Assembly: GCA_947589545.1 (NCBI GenBank)
Contig: CANQBA010000018.1
Span: 1-59,561, forward strand
Length of the DNA stretch: 59,561 bases
Reading direction: 5' to 3'
Source: an uncultured Oscillospiraceae bacterium
GTDB lineage: Bacteria > Bacillota > Clostridia > Oscillospirales > Oscillospiraceae
This document shows positions 15,574 to 23,684 of the stretch, one piece after another. The position numbers were made by a program, and so were the translations under genes. Each line of letters starts with the position of its first letter. The first letter of the stretch is position 1. Under the pieces are notes generated by a model, which was given only the letters and a program-made list of their open reading frames with translations, was not told the origin of the DNA and searched no databases.

Positions 15574-16734
15574 ATGGCGAGCAGAATATTTACCTCGGAA
15601 TCGGTGACGGAGGGCCATCCGGACAAGATCTGTGACCAGATCTCCGACGCCGTTCTGGACTATATACTGGAAAACGACCCTACGGCCCATGTGGCCTGCG
15701 AGACCGTCTGCACCACGGGGATGGTGCTGGTGATGGGGGAGATCACCACCGAATGTTACGCGGATATTCCCGCCATCGCCCGGCAGACCATCCGCCGGAT
15801 CGGCTACGACAAGCCGGAGTACGGGTTCGACTGCAACTCCTGTGCGGTGCTGACCAGCATCGACGAGCAGTCGCCGGATATCGCCCGGGGCGTCAACTCC
15901 GCCTACGACGACGCCGGCGACGAGGGAGCCGGGGATCAGGGCATGATGTTCGGCTACGCCTGCGACGAGACGCCGGAGCTGATGCCCGCGCCCATCTCCC
16001 TGGCCCACAAGCTGTCCCGGCGGCTGGCTCAGGCGCGCAAGAGCGGGGAGCTGCCCTTCCTGCGGCCCGACGGCAAGACCCAGGTGACGGTGAAATACGA
16101 TGACGACGGGCGCGTGGCCTGCTGTCCCGCCATCGTCGTCTCCTCCCAGCACGCGCCGGAGATCGAAACCGGCCGTCTCCGGGAGGCCATCGTGGACGCG
16201 GTCATCAAGCCCGTGATCCCGGAAAAATACATCACCCGGGACACGAAGATCTACGTCAATCCCACGGGCAGGTTCGTCATCGGCGGGCCGGTGGGGGATT
16301 CGGGCCTTACCGGGCGCAAGATCATCGTGGATACCTACGGCGGTGTGGGCGGACACGGCGGCGGGTGCTTCTCCGGCAAGGATCCCAGCAAGGTGGACAG
16401 ATCCGGGGCGTATATGGCCCGGTACATCGCCAAGAACATCGTTGGCGCCGGCCTTGCCCGCAGATGCCAGATCGAGATCGCCTACGCCATCGGCGTGGCG
16501 AAGCCCGTCAGCGTCCACATCGACACCATGGGCACCGGCGTCCTTGAGGACGAGAAGCTGGCCGGGATCGTCCAGGAGCTTTTCGATATGCGCCCGGCTA
16601 AGATCATCTCCCGCCTGGGCCTCCTAGCCCCCATCTACCTGCCTACGGCGGCCTACGGCCACTTTGGCAGAACGGACGTGGCGCTTCCCTGGGAGAAGCT
16701 GGATATGGTGGACGCGCTGAGGGAGCGGAAATGA
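15574..16734 (+). CDS. metK: S-adenosylmethionine synthetase
   Basis: 386-residue MetK that makes S-adenosylmethionine from methionine and ATP. The motifs [12 protein letters not shown] and [19 protein letters not shown] are intact, as is the N-terminal [19 protein letters not shown] 15574 follows GGGAGG at 15562-15567; upstream in-frame codons to 15526 give an unlikely extension. A -10 TACAAT (15530-15535) lies about 40 bp upstream with a weak -35. I see no S-box or other SAM riboswitch in the 250-bp upstream gap. The stop overlaps the rlmB start (ATGA), so a SAM-dependent methyltransferase directly follows its cofactor enzyme. Confidence 0.97.
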   Translation: MASRIFTSESVTEGHPDKICDQISDAVLDYILENDPTAHVACETVCTTGMVLVMGEITTECYADIPAIARQTIRRIGYDKPEYGFDCNSCAVLTSIDEQSPDIARGVNSAYDDAGDEGAGDQGMMFGYACDETPELMPAPISLAHKLSRRLAQARKSGELPFLRPDGKTQVTVKYDDDGRVACCPAIVVSSQHAPEIETGRLREAIVDAVIKPVIPEKYITRDTKIYVNPTGRFVIGGPVGDSGLTGRKIIVDTYGGVGGHGGGCFSGKDPSKVDRSGAYMARYIAKNIVGAGLARRCQIEIAYAIGVAKPVSVHIDTMGTGVLEDEKLAGIVQELFDMRPAKIISRLGLLAPIYLPTAAYGHFGRTDVALPWEKLDMVDALRERK

Positions 16735-17558
16735 CGGACAACAGGAAAAGCCCCTTCAGGGATCATAAAAGACCCCCGTCTCAGGCGGCCGGGGAGAACC
16801 GGGAGCCGGAGCGGGAGGAGAGCTGTCTGGAGGGCCGGAACGCCGTCGGTGAGGCGCTGAAGGCCGGCAGGACGCTGAACAAGGTCTTTATCGCCGCCGG
16901 GGACACCGACATGGGTCTCAAGCGGCTGGCCGCCCAGGCCCGGGACGCCGGGGCAGTGGTGGTGGAGGTGGATCGGCGCAAGCTGGACTCCATGAGCGTC
17001 ACGGGGGCGCACCAGGGCATTGTGGCGCTGGCCGCCGTCAAGGACTACTGCTCGATCCGGGACATCCTGGCCTACGCCGGGGAGCGGGGCGAGGCGCCGC
17101 TGATCGTCCTGTGCGACGAGGTCACCGACGGGCGCAATTTGGGGGCCATCATCCGCACCGCCGAGTGCGTGGGCGCCCACGGGGTGATCATCCCCAAGCG
17201 GCGCAGCGCGTCCCTGACGGCGGTGGTGTCCAAGACCTCCGCCGGAGCGGTGGAATATATGCGCGTGGCGCGGGTGCCCAACCTGACCGCCGCCATCAAA
17301 GAGCTTCAGGACGCCGGGGTGTGGATCTACGGCACCGCGGCGGACGCGGAAAAGAGCCTTTACGAGACGGATCTCCGGGGCCCCATGGCGCTGGTCATCG
17401 GCTCCGAGGGGGATGGCATGAGGAAGCTGGTGGGAGAGAGCTGCGACTTCACCCTGTCCATCCCCATGAAGGGACACATCTCCTCCCTGAACGCCTCCGC
17501 CAGCGCGGCCATCGTGCTGTACGAGGCGGCGCGGCAGAGGATGTCCGAAAAGCCCTGA
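16731..17558 (+). CDS. rlmB: 23S rRNA (guanosine-2'-O-)-methyltransferase, TrmH/SpoU family (RlmB-like)
   Basis: 275-residue SPOUT-class RNA ribose methyltransferase. An N-terminal charged extension (residues 1-32) precedes the substrate-binding domain ([11 protein letters not shown]) and the trefoil-knot domain with [35 protein letters not shown] and [15 protein letters not shown]. The likely target is G2251-equivalent of 23S rRNA. It overlaps metK by four bases. The last residues (SEKP) and the stop codon lie within repeat copy B, whose end hairpin CCGAAAAGCCC-TGA-CGGGCTTTT provides the TGA. Confidence 0.93.
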   Translation: MTDNRKSPFRDHKRPPSQAAGENREPEREESCLEGRNAVGEALKAGRTLNKVFIAAGDTDMGLKRLAAQARDAGAVVVEVDRRKLDSMSVTGAHQGIVALAAVKDYCSIRDILAYAGERGEAPLIVLCDEVTDGRNLGAIIRTAECVGAHGVIIPKRRSASLTAVVSKTSAGAVEYMRVARVPNLTAAIKELQDAGVWIYGTAADAEKSLYETDLRGPMALVIGSEGDGMRKLVGESCDFTLSIPMKGHISSLNASASAAIVLYEAARQRMSEKP

Positions 17559-17721
17559 CGGGCTTTTCACAGGGGGAACGTGCGGGCAAAATTTTTGAAT
17601 TTTGCGAAATTCAGAAATTTTGTCCTGCTGTCACGCTGCGCGCACCGCAAAGCGGCACACTTGCGTGACAAAAGGGATTTTTTCCGACGCGCATGTCGCC
17701 GGAAAAAATATTAAATTGACA
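17542..17721 (-). repeat. copy B of the four-hairpin repeat, overlapping the rlmB stop
   Basis: Reverse-oriented relative of copies A and C. From left to right: GAAAAGCCCTGACGGGCTTTT hairpin; CAAAATTTTTGAATTT/AAATTCAGAAATTTTG hairpin; GTCACGCTGCGCGCACCGC/GCGG...TTGCGTGAC hairpin; and TTTTTTCCGACGC/GTCGCCGGAAAAAA hairpin. The right end lacks about 12 bp next to its TTGACA. It overlaps the last 17 bp of rlmB and fills the gap before the next gene. Confidence 0.87.
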
Positions 17722-17786
17722 GACTGTCATAAAAGTTGCGATACCTCTTTAGAGACTGCAAACCCGGCGATGAGGAGGGTTCAAGC

Positions 17787-20417
17787 ATGGCAAATGACAA
17801 AAATTTTTGGGACGATCTTGACCTGTCGGGGGACTACGGCGCGGAGGAGGGCTTCTCTCTGGAGTCCATTCTGGCCGAGTACAAGGGCAACGCCTTTTTG
17901 GACGGGGACAAAAAGACCCCGGCGGAGGAGCTGCAGCGCAAGACCGACGACATCCTGAGGGAGGTGCTGGGGGAGAGCGCTCCGGCGGCCTCCGTTCCCG
18001 CGCGCCCGGAGGAGCCGGAAAAACAGGAAAAGAGCGCCCCGGAGCCTGTGACCGGCGATCGGCCTGTGACCGACGACGATATCCGTCGGCTCTTTGATTC
18101 CCCCGCCTTTGAGAGCTTGAACCGCTCCACGGGCGGATCCGGGCCGGCAGAGCCCATAGCGCCCGGGCCGGAGCCCTCCGCCCGGGAGGAGATCCCGCCG
18201 GTTGACCGGGAGCCTGAGGAGCCCGAACCCGAGCCGGAAAAGCCCCGCCGGGGCCTGTTCCGCCGGAAGAAGGCCAAGGATCGGCCCACGCCGGAGCCGG
18301 AGGCGGAGGAGTCACGCCGGGAGGCCGCGCCGCGCCGGGAATACGGCGAGACGGCGGCGGAGCCGGCCTATGAGACGCCGCCGGAGATCGACCTGTCCGC
18401 TTTTGAGGAACCGGAGCCCACAAGGCGGGAGGGCATTGAGAAATTTATCGACTCCCTGGGCGGAGCCGGTTTTGACACGCCCGTGCGGGACAGCGAGGCC
18501 GGCGCGGGCTATGCCGAACGGGGCGCGGAGGAGATCCGCGACCTGGAGGCGGAGCCGGAGGAGGACGACGGGGAGCCGGCGGACTTCGACGGGGAGGAAG
18601 AGCCCATAGAGGAGAGGCCCCGCCGCGGGCTTTTCGGACGGCGCGCCGGGAGAGAGAACGCCCGCGCCGCCCTGCCGGAGGATCGGGAGGATCCCTTCGG
18701 GGACGAGCCCCCGGAGGAGGATCTGGAGGACGGGGAAGAAGAGGAAGAGGAATATTACGACATCGAGCCGGATCCCGACTTCAAGCGGACGGCCATGAAA
18801 TATGCCGCCCGGGTGCCGTCTCTGCGGTTCAGGCTTCTGGGCCTCTTCGTCCTGTCGGTGCTGATGGTCCTGACCACCTGGCTTTTCTCCACGGGCCACG
18901 CCATGCCCCTTCTGGGCCATACCTGGAAGGCCAACACCGCCGCCCTGCTCATCATGGAGCTTCTGGCCGCCGCCCTGGGGATGGATGTTTTGACCCGGGG
19001 CTTCCAGGACATCCTGACCCTCCAGCCGGGGGCAGAGTCGCTGGTGTTCGTCTCAACGCTGATGTCGGTGATGGACGGCTTCGTGATGCTGGTCACCGGT
19101 AATTATGAGCGGGGACTGCCTATGGCTGTGCTGTCCGTCATCTCCCTGATGGCGGCCGTCAGCGCCAGAAAATCCATGTACATGGCCTACTGCGACAGCC
19201 TGCGCGGCGCCAGGGCCTCCTCCAACATCTCCGGCGTCGCCTCCGACGCCGACGGGATGGAGGGCCGGCGGGTGCTGAAGAAGGTGTCCGGGGAGACCTT
19301 CGGCTTCTATACCAAGCTCACCAGCCCCGATTTCGCCGAACGGTTTTACGACGATCTGGCGCCGCTTCTGGTGATCGTCTCCTTTGTGATGGCGTTCCTG
19401 TCCACCGTGGGACACGGCAACGCCGGCGGCTTTGCCCACACATTTTCTATCATGACCGCCGTGTGCGCGGCCTTCCCGGCCACGGTGCTGTTCGCCCTGC
19501 CCTTCAAATACGCCGCCGCCGCGGTGAAGCGCTCCGGCGGGGCCCTGGCGGGCTGGGTGGGGGCCCAGGATATCTATGATTCCGACGGCGCGCTGATCAC
19601 CGATCTCGACGTGTTCCCCGTGGGCAGCGTCAAGCTGGACGGGGTGAAGGTGTTCGAGGGCGTTGACCAGCAGAAGGCCCTTTCCGCCGCCGCGTCGGTG
19701 ATCATCACCTCGGATTCCGGCCTCCGGCGGGTCTTTGAGGAGCTTTTGAAGAATCAGAACCTGGCCCGCCGCCGGGTGGACGATTTCGCCTGCTATGACG
19801 GCGGCGGCATCGGCGGATTGGTGGACGGCCAGCGGGTGCTGGTGGGTACCGGGGCCTTCATGAGCCTGATGGGCCTGCGGGTGCCGGACGCCATGAACGC
19901 CTCCGGCAACGTGTTTACCGCCATCAACGACGAGCTTACGTGCTTCTTCACCCTGTCCTATGTGCCCGCCAGCTCCGTGCAGTCCGCCCTTGTTGCCCTG
20001 CTTGGCACCAGGACGAATATCCTGATGGCGGTGCGTGACTTCAATGTGACGCCCAATACCATCACCCAGCGGTTCAAGGTGTCTATGGACGGGGTGGAGT
20101 ATCTGCCCATCGAAACTACCTACGCCCTGAGCCAGAACGAGCTCCCGGAGGGCAGCGGCGTCTCCGCCGTCCTGTGCCGGGGGGGCCTGGCCCCCTTCGC
20201 GGAGGTCATCACCCGGGGCCGGCTCCTGAGGACGGCCACCCTGCTCAATACGGCCATCACCTGCGCCGGGACGGCCATCGGCGCCGTGGTCATGTTCTAC
20301 CTGTGCTGGGCCGGGGCCTTCGCCGCCGCCAGCGCCCTGAATCTCCTGTTCTACATGTCCCTGGTGGGCGCGTTTGTTTACATAATGAGCCAGATCGTGA
20401 AAAAAAGGATCAAGTGA
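17787..20417 (+). CDS. P1B-type-ATPase-like pseudoenzyme with a long acidic cytosolic N-terminus
   Basis: 876 residues. Residues 1-335 are Glu/Pro-rich and probably disordered, with two similar GLFRRKK / GLFGRR patches. Residues about 345-600 carry membrane helices in P1B-ATPase order, followed by a soluble part with GGGIGGLVDGQRVLVGTGAFM, which resembles the nucleotide-binding domain of heavy-metal P-type ATPases, then two final helices. The catalytic DKTGT is replaced by D606-L-D-V-F, the membrane CPC by C560-AAFPA, and no GDGINDAP motif is present. It therefore should not pump by the usual cycle. GAGGAGGGT precedes ATG 17787. The actual role is unknown. Confidence 0.78.
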   Translation: MANDKNFWDDLDLSGDYGAEEGFSLESILAEYKGNAFLDGDKKTPAEELQRKTDDILREVLGESAPAASVPARPEEPEKQEKSAPEPVTGDRPVTDDDIRRLFDSPAFESLNRSTGGSGPAEPIAPGPEPSAREEIPPVDREPEEPEPEPEKPRRGLFRRKKAKDRPTPEPEAEESRREAAPRREYGETAAEPAYETPPEIDLSAFEEPEPTRREGIEKFIDSLGGAGFDTPVRDSEAGAGYAERGAEEIRDLEAEPEEDDGEPADFDGEEEPIEERPRRGLFGRRAGRENARAALPEDREDPFGDEPPEEDLEDGEEEEEEYYDIEPDPDFKRTAMKYAARVPSLRFRLLGLFVLSVLMVLTTWLFSTGHAMPLLGHTWKANTAALLIMELLAAALGMDVLTRGFQDILTLQPGAESLVFVSTLMSVMDGFVMLVTGNYERGLPMAVLSVISLMAAVSARKSMYMAYCDSLRGARASSNISGVASDADGMEGRRVLKKVSGETFGFYTKLTSPDFAERFYDDLAPLLVIVSFVMAFLSTVGHGNAGGFAHTFSIMTAVCAAFPATVLFALPFKYAAAAVKRSGGALAGWVGAQDIYDSDGALITDLDVFPVGSVKLDGVKVFEGVDQQKALSAAASVIITSDSGLRRVFEELLKNQNLARRRVDDFACYDGGGIGGLVDGQRVLVGTGAFMSLMGLRVPDAMNASGNVFTAINDELTCFFTLSYVPASSVQSALVALLGTRTNILMAVRDFNVTPNTITQRFKVSMDGVEYLPIETTYALSQNELPEGSGVSAVLCRGGLAPFAEVITRGRLLRTATLLNTAITCAGTAIGAVVMFYLCWAGAFAAASALNLLFYMSLVGAFVYIMSQIVKKRIK

Positions 20418-20471
20418 CCGGCTCCGGGGCGGGACTTGAGAGAAAAATCCCCAAAAAACAGAAAATAAATG

Positions 20472-20500
20472 TTGTCAATTCAGTCAATCTGTATTATAAT
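20472..20500 (+). promoter_or_regulatory. strong sigma-A promoter of the EF-G-like gene
   Basis: TTGTCA (20472-20477), 17-bp spacer, perfect TATAAT (20495-20500). The predicted start near 20507 leaves a leader of about 250 nt before the ATG at 20758. Confidence 0.8.
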
Positions 20501-20506
20501 GAATCT

Positions 20507-20757
20507 TCAGATGGGCTTATACTAATGTCTAATTAAAATAAGACATTCTCGCCGGTCCTTTTCGCGCCATGCCGCGTCAGCCGCCTTGAGAATACATACA
20601 GTATTCCCTGCGGCGCCTTCCTTGCCTGACACGAAAAATCCTCGGCGCTCTGTGTCTCTTTTAAATAGACATTCGTATTCATTGCCGATAATGTGACTCA
20701 AGGCGGCCCCCGCCGCCCTGAGCCGCTCAACTAAATTTACGAGAGGATCATACATCT
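20507..20757 (+). promoter_or_regulatory. long structured 5' leader of the EF-G-like gene
   Basis: No gene is visible in this ~250-nt leader. It holds an AATGTCT/AGACATT hairpin (20523-20546), a GAATAC/GTATTC hairpin (20589-20605), and a GC-rich hairpin CTCAAGGCGGC/GCCGCCCTGAG (20697-20707 with 20712-20722) just before the start. The left arm of the last hairpin is also perfectly complementary to CCGCCTTGAG at 20581-20590, so two structures exclude each other. This suggests attenuation or translational control; it is a prediction. Confidence 0.5.
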
Positions 20758-22785
20758 ATGGGCTACGCTGCTGAAAAAATTCGCAACATCGCGCTCCTTG
20801 GCCACGGCGGGAGCGGCAAGACCACCCTGGCGGAGAGCATGCTCTTCATCGCCGGGGCCGTGACGAGACAGGGAACCGTCGGCGCGGGCAACACCGTCTC
20901 CGACTACGACGCGGAGGAGATCCGCCGCCAGACCAGTATCTCCGCCACCACCATGTTCGCGGAGTTCAAGGGCTATAAGCTCAACATCATCGACACCCCG
21001 GGCTACTTCGACTTTGTGGGCGAGGTGTTCGAGGCCCTGCGGGTGGCCGACACCGCCGTCATCTGCGTCTCCGCCAAGGATCAGATGAACGTGGGCGCCG
21101 AGAAGGCGTGGAAGTATGTGAACGAAAGAAGCCTGCCCCGCGCCATCTATATCTCCAAGGTGGACGAGGAGCACGCCAATTTTGAGAAGGCCTTCGACAC
21201 TCTGCGCAACGCCTTCGGCGCCTCCGTCTGCGCCCTGACCGAGCCCATTATGGAGGGCGAGAAGGTCGTGGGCATCGTGGACGTCCTGAAGAAGAAGGCC
21301 TATAAATTCGTCTCCGGCAAGCGCCAGGAGGTGCCCATGCCCGCGGAGCTTTCCGGCAAGGTGGAGGAGCACTACTCAGAGCTTGTGGAGAACGCCGCCG
21401 GCACCAGCGAGGAGCTGATGGAGAAGTATTTCGAGGAGGGCGACCTCTCCGAGAGCGAGCTTTTCAACGCCCTGGGCATCGGCATCGCCGAGGGGGAGAT
21501 CTGCCCCGTGTTCTTCGGCAGCGCCGCCACCGGCCTTGGCACCGAGGTCTTCATGGACAGCGTGTGCAACCTGTTCCCGGCTCCCCGTGAGGCGGGCAAG
21601 CCCGTGGACGGCTCCGCCCCCACAAAGCTCATCGTCTACAAGACCATCTCCGACCAGTTCGGCAAGTTCAGCCTCTTCAAGGTCGTCTCCGGCAAGGTCT
21701 CCGCCGATATGACCCTGACCAACGCCCGCAGCGGTGCCCAGGAGAAGCTGGGCCACATCTACACCATGCGCGGCAAGCAGAACATCGAGGTGACTGATCT
21801 CTGCCCCGGCGACATCGGCGCCGTCTCCAAGCTCACCGACACCCGCACCGGCGACACGCTGTGCGATCCCAGGGCGGTGGAGGCCGTCCCCGGCATCGAC
21901 TTCCCGGCGCCCTGCTACTCTATGGCCATCCGTCCCAAGACCAAGGGCCAGGAGGACAAGGTGGCCCAGGGCCTGGCCCGTCTCAGGGACGAGGATGTGA
22001 CCTTCACCGTTGCCAACAACGCCGAGACCCGCCAGATGGTCATCTCCGGCGCCGGCGATATGCAGCTTGACGTGCTGTGCTCCAAGCTGAAGAACAAATT
22101 CGGCGTGGACGTGGAGCTGGAGCCCGCCAAGGTGCCCTACCGCGAGAAGATCCGCAAAAAGATCGAGGCCCACGGCCGCCACAAGAAGCAGTCCGGCGGT
22201 CATGGCCAGTTCGGCGACGTGTGGATCCGCTTCGAGCCCCAGGACGAGAGCGAGGAGATGATCTTCGGCGAGGAGGTTTTCGGCGGCGCTGTCCCCAAGA
22301 ACTTCTTCCCCGCCGTGGAGAAGGGCCTGCGGGAGTCCGTGGGACGCGGCGTCCTGGCCGGATATCCCATGGTTTATCTGAAGGCCACCCTCTATGACGG
22401 CTCCTATCACCCCGTGGACTCCTCCGAAATGGCCTTCAAGACCGCCGCCAACCTGGCCTTCAAGGAGCTGGTCAACGCCAGCCCCGCCCTTCTGGAGCCC
22501 ATCGGCCTTCTGAAGGTGACCATCCCCGACGCCAACATGGGCGACATCATGTCTGACCTCTCCAAGCGCCGCGGCAGCCCCATGGGCATGAGCGTCCAGG
22601 ACGGTATGCAGGTGGTGGAGGCCGAGGTACCCATGGCTGAAATGGGCTCCTACGCCATCGACCTGCGCAGTATGACCCAGGGCCGCGGCTCCTTCACCTT
22701 TGAGTTCGTCCGCTACGACGAGGCCCCGCTGAATGTCCAGCAGAAGGTTATCGAGGAGGCCAAGGCCGCCGCTGACGACGAATAA
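20758..22785 (+). CDS. elongation factor G-like translational GTPase (EF-G2 type)
   Basis: 675-residue GTPase with the five-domain EF-G architecture. The G1 loop is GHGGSGKT instead of the canonical AHIDAGKT, G3 is DTPGYFDF, and G4 is SKVD instead of NKxD, all typical of the second, EF-G-like paralogue rather than housekeeping FusA. Domain IV (GRHKKQSGGHGQFGDVWI) and the C-terminal domain V are complete. Such paralogues are implicated in translocation or recycling under special conditions, but their exact role is not settled. GAGAGGATC precedes ATG 20758. Monocistronic, with its own strong promoter and a terminator at 22802. Confidence 0.92.
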   Translation: MGYAAEKIRNIALLGHGGSGKTTLAESMLFIAGAVTRQGTVGAGNTVSDYDAEEIRRQTSISATTMFAEFKGYKLNIIDTPGYFDFVGEVFEALRVADTAVICVSAKDQMNVGAEKAWKYVNERSLPRAIYISKVDEEHANFEKAFDTLRNAFGASVCALTEPIMEGEKVVGIVDVLKKKAYKFVSGKRQEVPMPAELSGKVEEHYSELVENAAGTSEELMEKYFEEGDLSESELFNALGIGIAEGEICPVFFGSAATGLGTEVFMDSVCNLFPAPREAGKPVDGSAPTKLIVYKTISDQFGKFSLFKVVSGKVSADMTLTNARSGAQEKLGHIYTMRGKQNIEVTDLCPGDIGAVSKLTDTRTGDTLCDPRAVEAVPGIDFPAPCYSMAIRPKTKGQEDKVAQGLARLRDEDVTFTVANNAETRQMVISGAGDMQLDVLCSKLKNKFGVDVELEPAKVPYREKIRKKIEAHGRHKKQSGGHGQFGDVWIRFEPQDESEEMIFGEEVFGGAVPKNFFPAVEKGLRESVGRGVLAGYPMVYLKATLYDGSYHPVDSSEMAFKTAANLAFKELVNASPALLEPIGLLKVTIPDANMGDIMSDLSKRRGSPMGMSVQDGMQVVEAEVPMAEMGSYAIDLRSMTQGRGSFTFEFVRYDEAPLNVQQKVIEEAKAAADDE

Positions 22786-22801
22786 GCCCCTGTAATACGC
22801 T

Positions 22802-22825
22802 TCCGCCCGGAGTCCTCCGGGCGGA
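22802..22825 (+). terminator. intrinsic terminator after the EF-G-like gene
   Basis: Perfect 10-bp hairpin TCCGCCCGGA/TCCGGGCGGA followed by TTTTC. Confidence 0.85.
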
Positions 22826-22883
22826 TTTTCATGAAAAAGACAGTCAACAGTTCAAGAATGAAACGGCAAAGCGGGGTGTGGGT

Positions 22884-23627
22884 ATGAGAGAGACGGTTGG
22901 CGTTGTGCTGCTGGAGGAAAACCCGTGGTTCCGGGAGCTGATGCTGGAGGTTCTGCCGGAATACGGCGTGACGGTGCTGGCGGCGGAGCGGGACGGCGCG
23001 CGGGCCTTGGAGGCCGTGGAGCGCTTCTCCGCGCCGGTACTGCTCTATACGGTGCGGCTGGCGGATCTTCGGTGCCGGGGCCTTTACCGGATTCTCACCG
23101 CCCTGCCCGCCAATACTGTGCCGGCGGCGGTGATCCTGGGCGACACCTTTACGCCGGGAGGGCCGTTTTTGCCTACCGGATGCCGGAGACTGGGGAAGGA
23201 CGGTGGCGCGGCGGGCATCGCGGGAGCGGTGCGTCAGGCCGCTGGGGAGCGCAAGCGCTACCTGGATGCCCTGGCGGGGGCGCTTTCGCCGGAGGAATCG
23301 GCGTCGAGCCTGCTGGAGACGCTGGGCTTCACCGGGACGCTGGCGGGGGAGCGGTATCTGCTGGAGGCCCTGCCCATCGCCGCCCGCCGGGGGATGAGCG
23401 CCAAGGCGGTGTACGTCACCCTGGCCGAGAAGAACGGCGTCCTGCCGGGGAGCGTGGAGCGGGATATCCGGTACGCCGTCCGGGAGCGCTGGGGCGGCGC
23501 GCCCCTCTACGCCCGCAGGGCCCTTTTCGAGGACGGCTGGGAGCGGCCGCCCGCCAATTTCAAGCTTATGACCAGGCTGGGCCGCGCCCTTGCCGGGGAC
23601 TTTGACAAGATGCCGGAAACGGTTTAA
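22884..23627 (+). CDS. Spo0A-like protein with degenerate receiver and Spo0A-type DNA-binding domain
   Basis: 247 residues. Residues 1-100 look like a response-regulator receiver (VGVVLLEENPWFRELM), but the segment that should hold the phosphorylated aspartate reads PVLLYTVRLADL, with no Asp at that place. Residues about 150-247 (LGFTGTLAGERYLLEAL...SAKAVYVTLAEKNGVLPGSVERDIRYAVRERW...PPANFKLMTRLGRAL) match the pattern of the Spo0A effector domain. It is therefore probably a phosphorylation-independent regulator derived from Spo0A. ATG 22884 is chosen; in-frame GTG 22878 is possible. Its targets are unknown. It is separate from true spo0A, which normally follows spoIVB. Confidence 0.78.
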   Translation: MRETVGVVLLEENPWFRELMLEVLPEYGVTVLAAERDGARALEAVERFSAPVLLYTVRLADLRCRGLYRILTALPANTVPAAVILGDTFTPGGPFLPTGCRRLGKDGGAAGIAGAVRQAAGERKRYLDALAGALSPEESASSLLETLGFTGTLAGERYLLEALPIAARRGMSAKAVYVTLAEKNGVLPGSVERDIRYAVRERWGGAPLYARRALFEDGWERPPANFKLMTRLGRALAGDFDKMPETV

Positions 23628-23639
23628 AATAACACGGGC

Positions 23640-23664
23640 CTCCTCCCGCCCCGGGCGGGGGAGG
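23640..23664. other. GC-rich hairpin between the Spo0A-like and GH13 genes
   Basis: A CTCCTCCCGCCC/GGGCGGGGGAG stem sits about 20 bp before the GH13 ATG and ahead of its TAGGAGG ribosome binding site. No T-run follows, so it is not a classical terminator; it could stabilise the downstream message. Confidence 0.5.
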
Positions 23665-23684
23665 ATCCGATAGGAGGAAACGAT

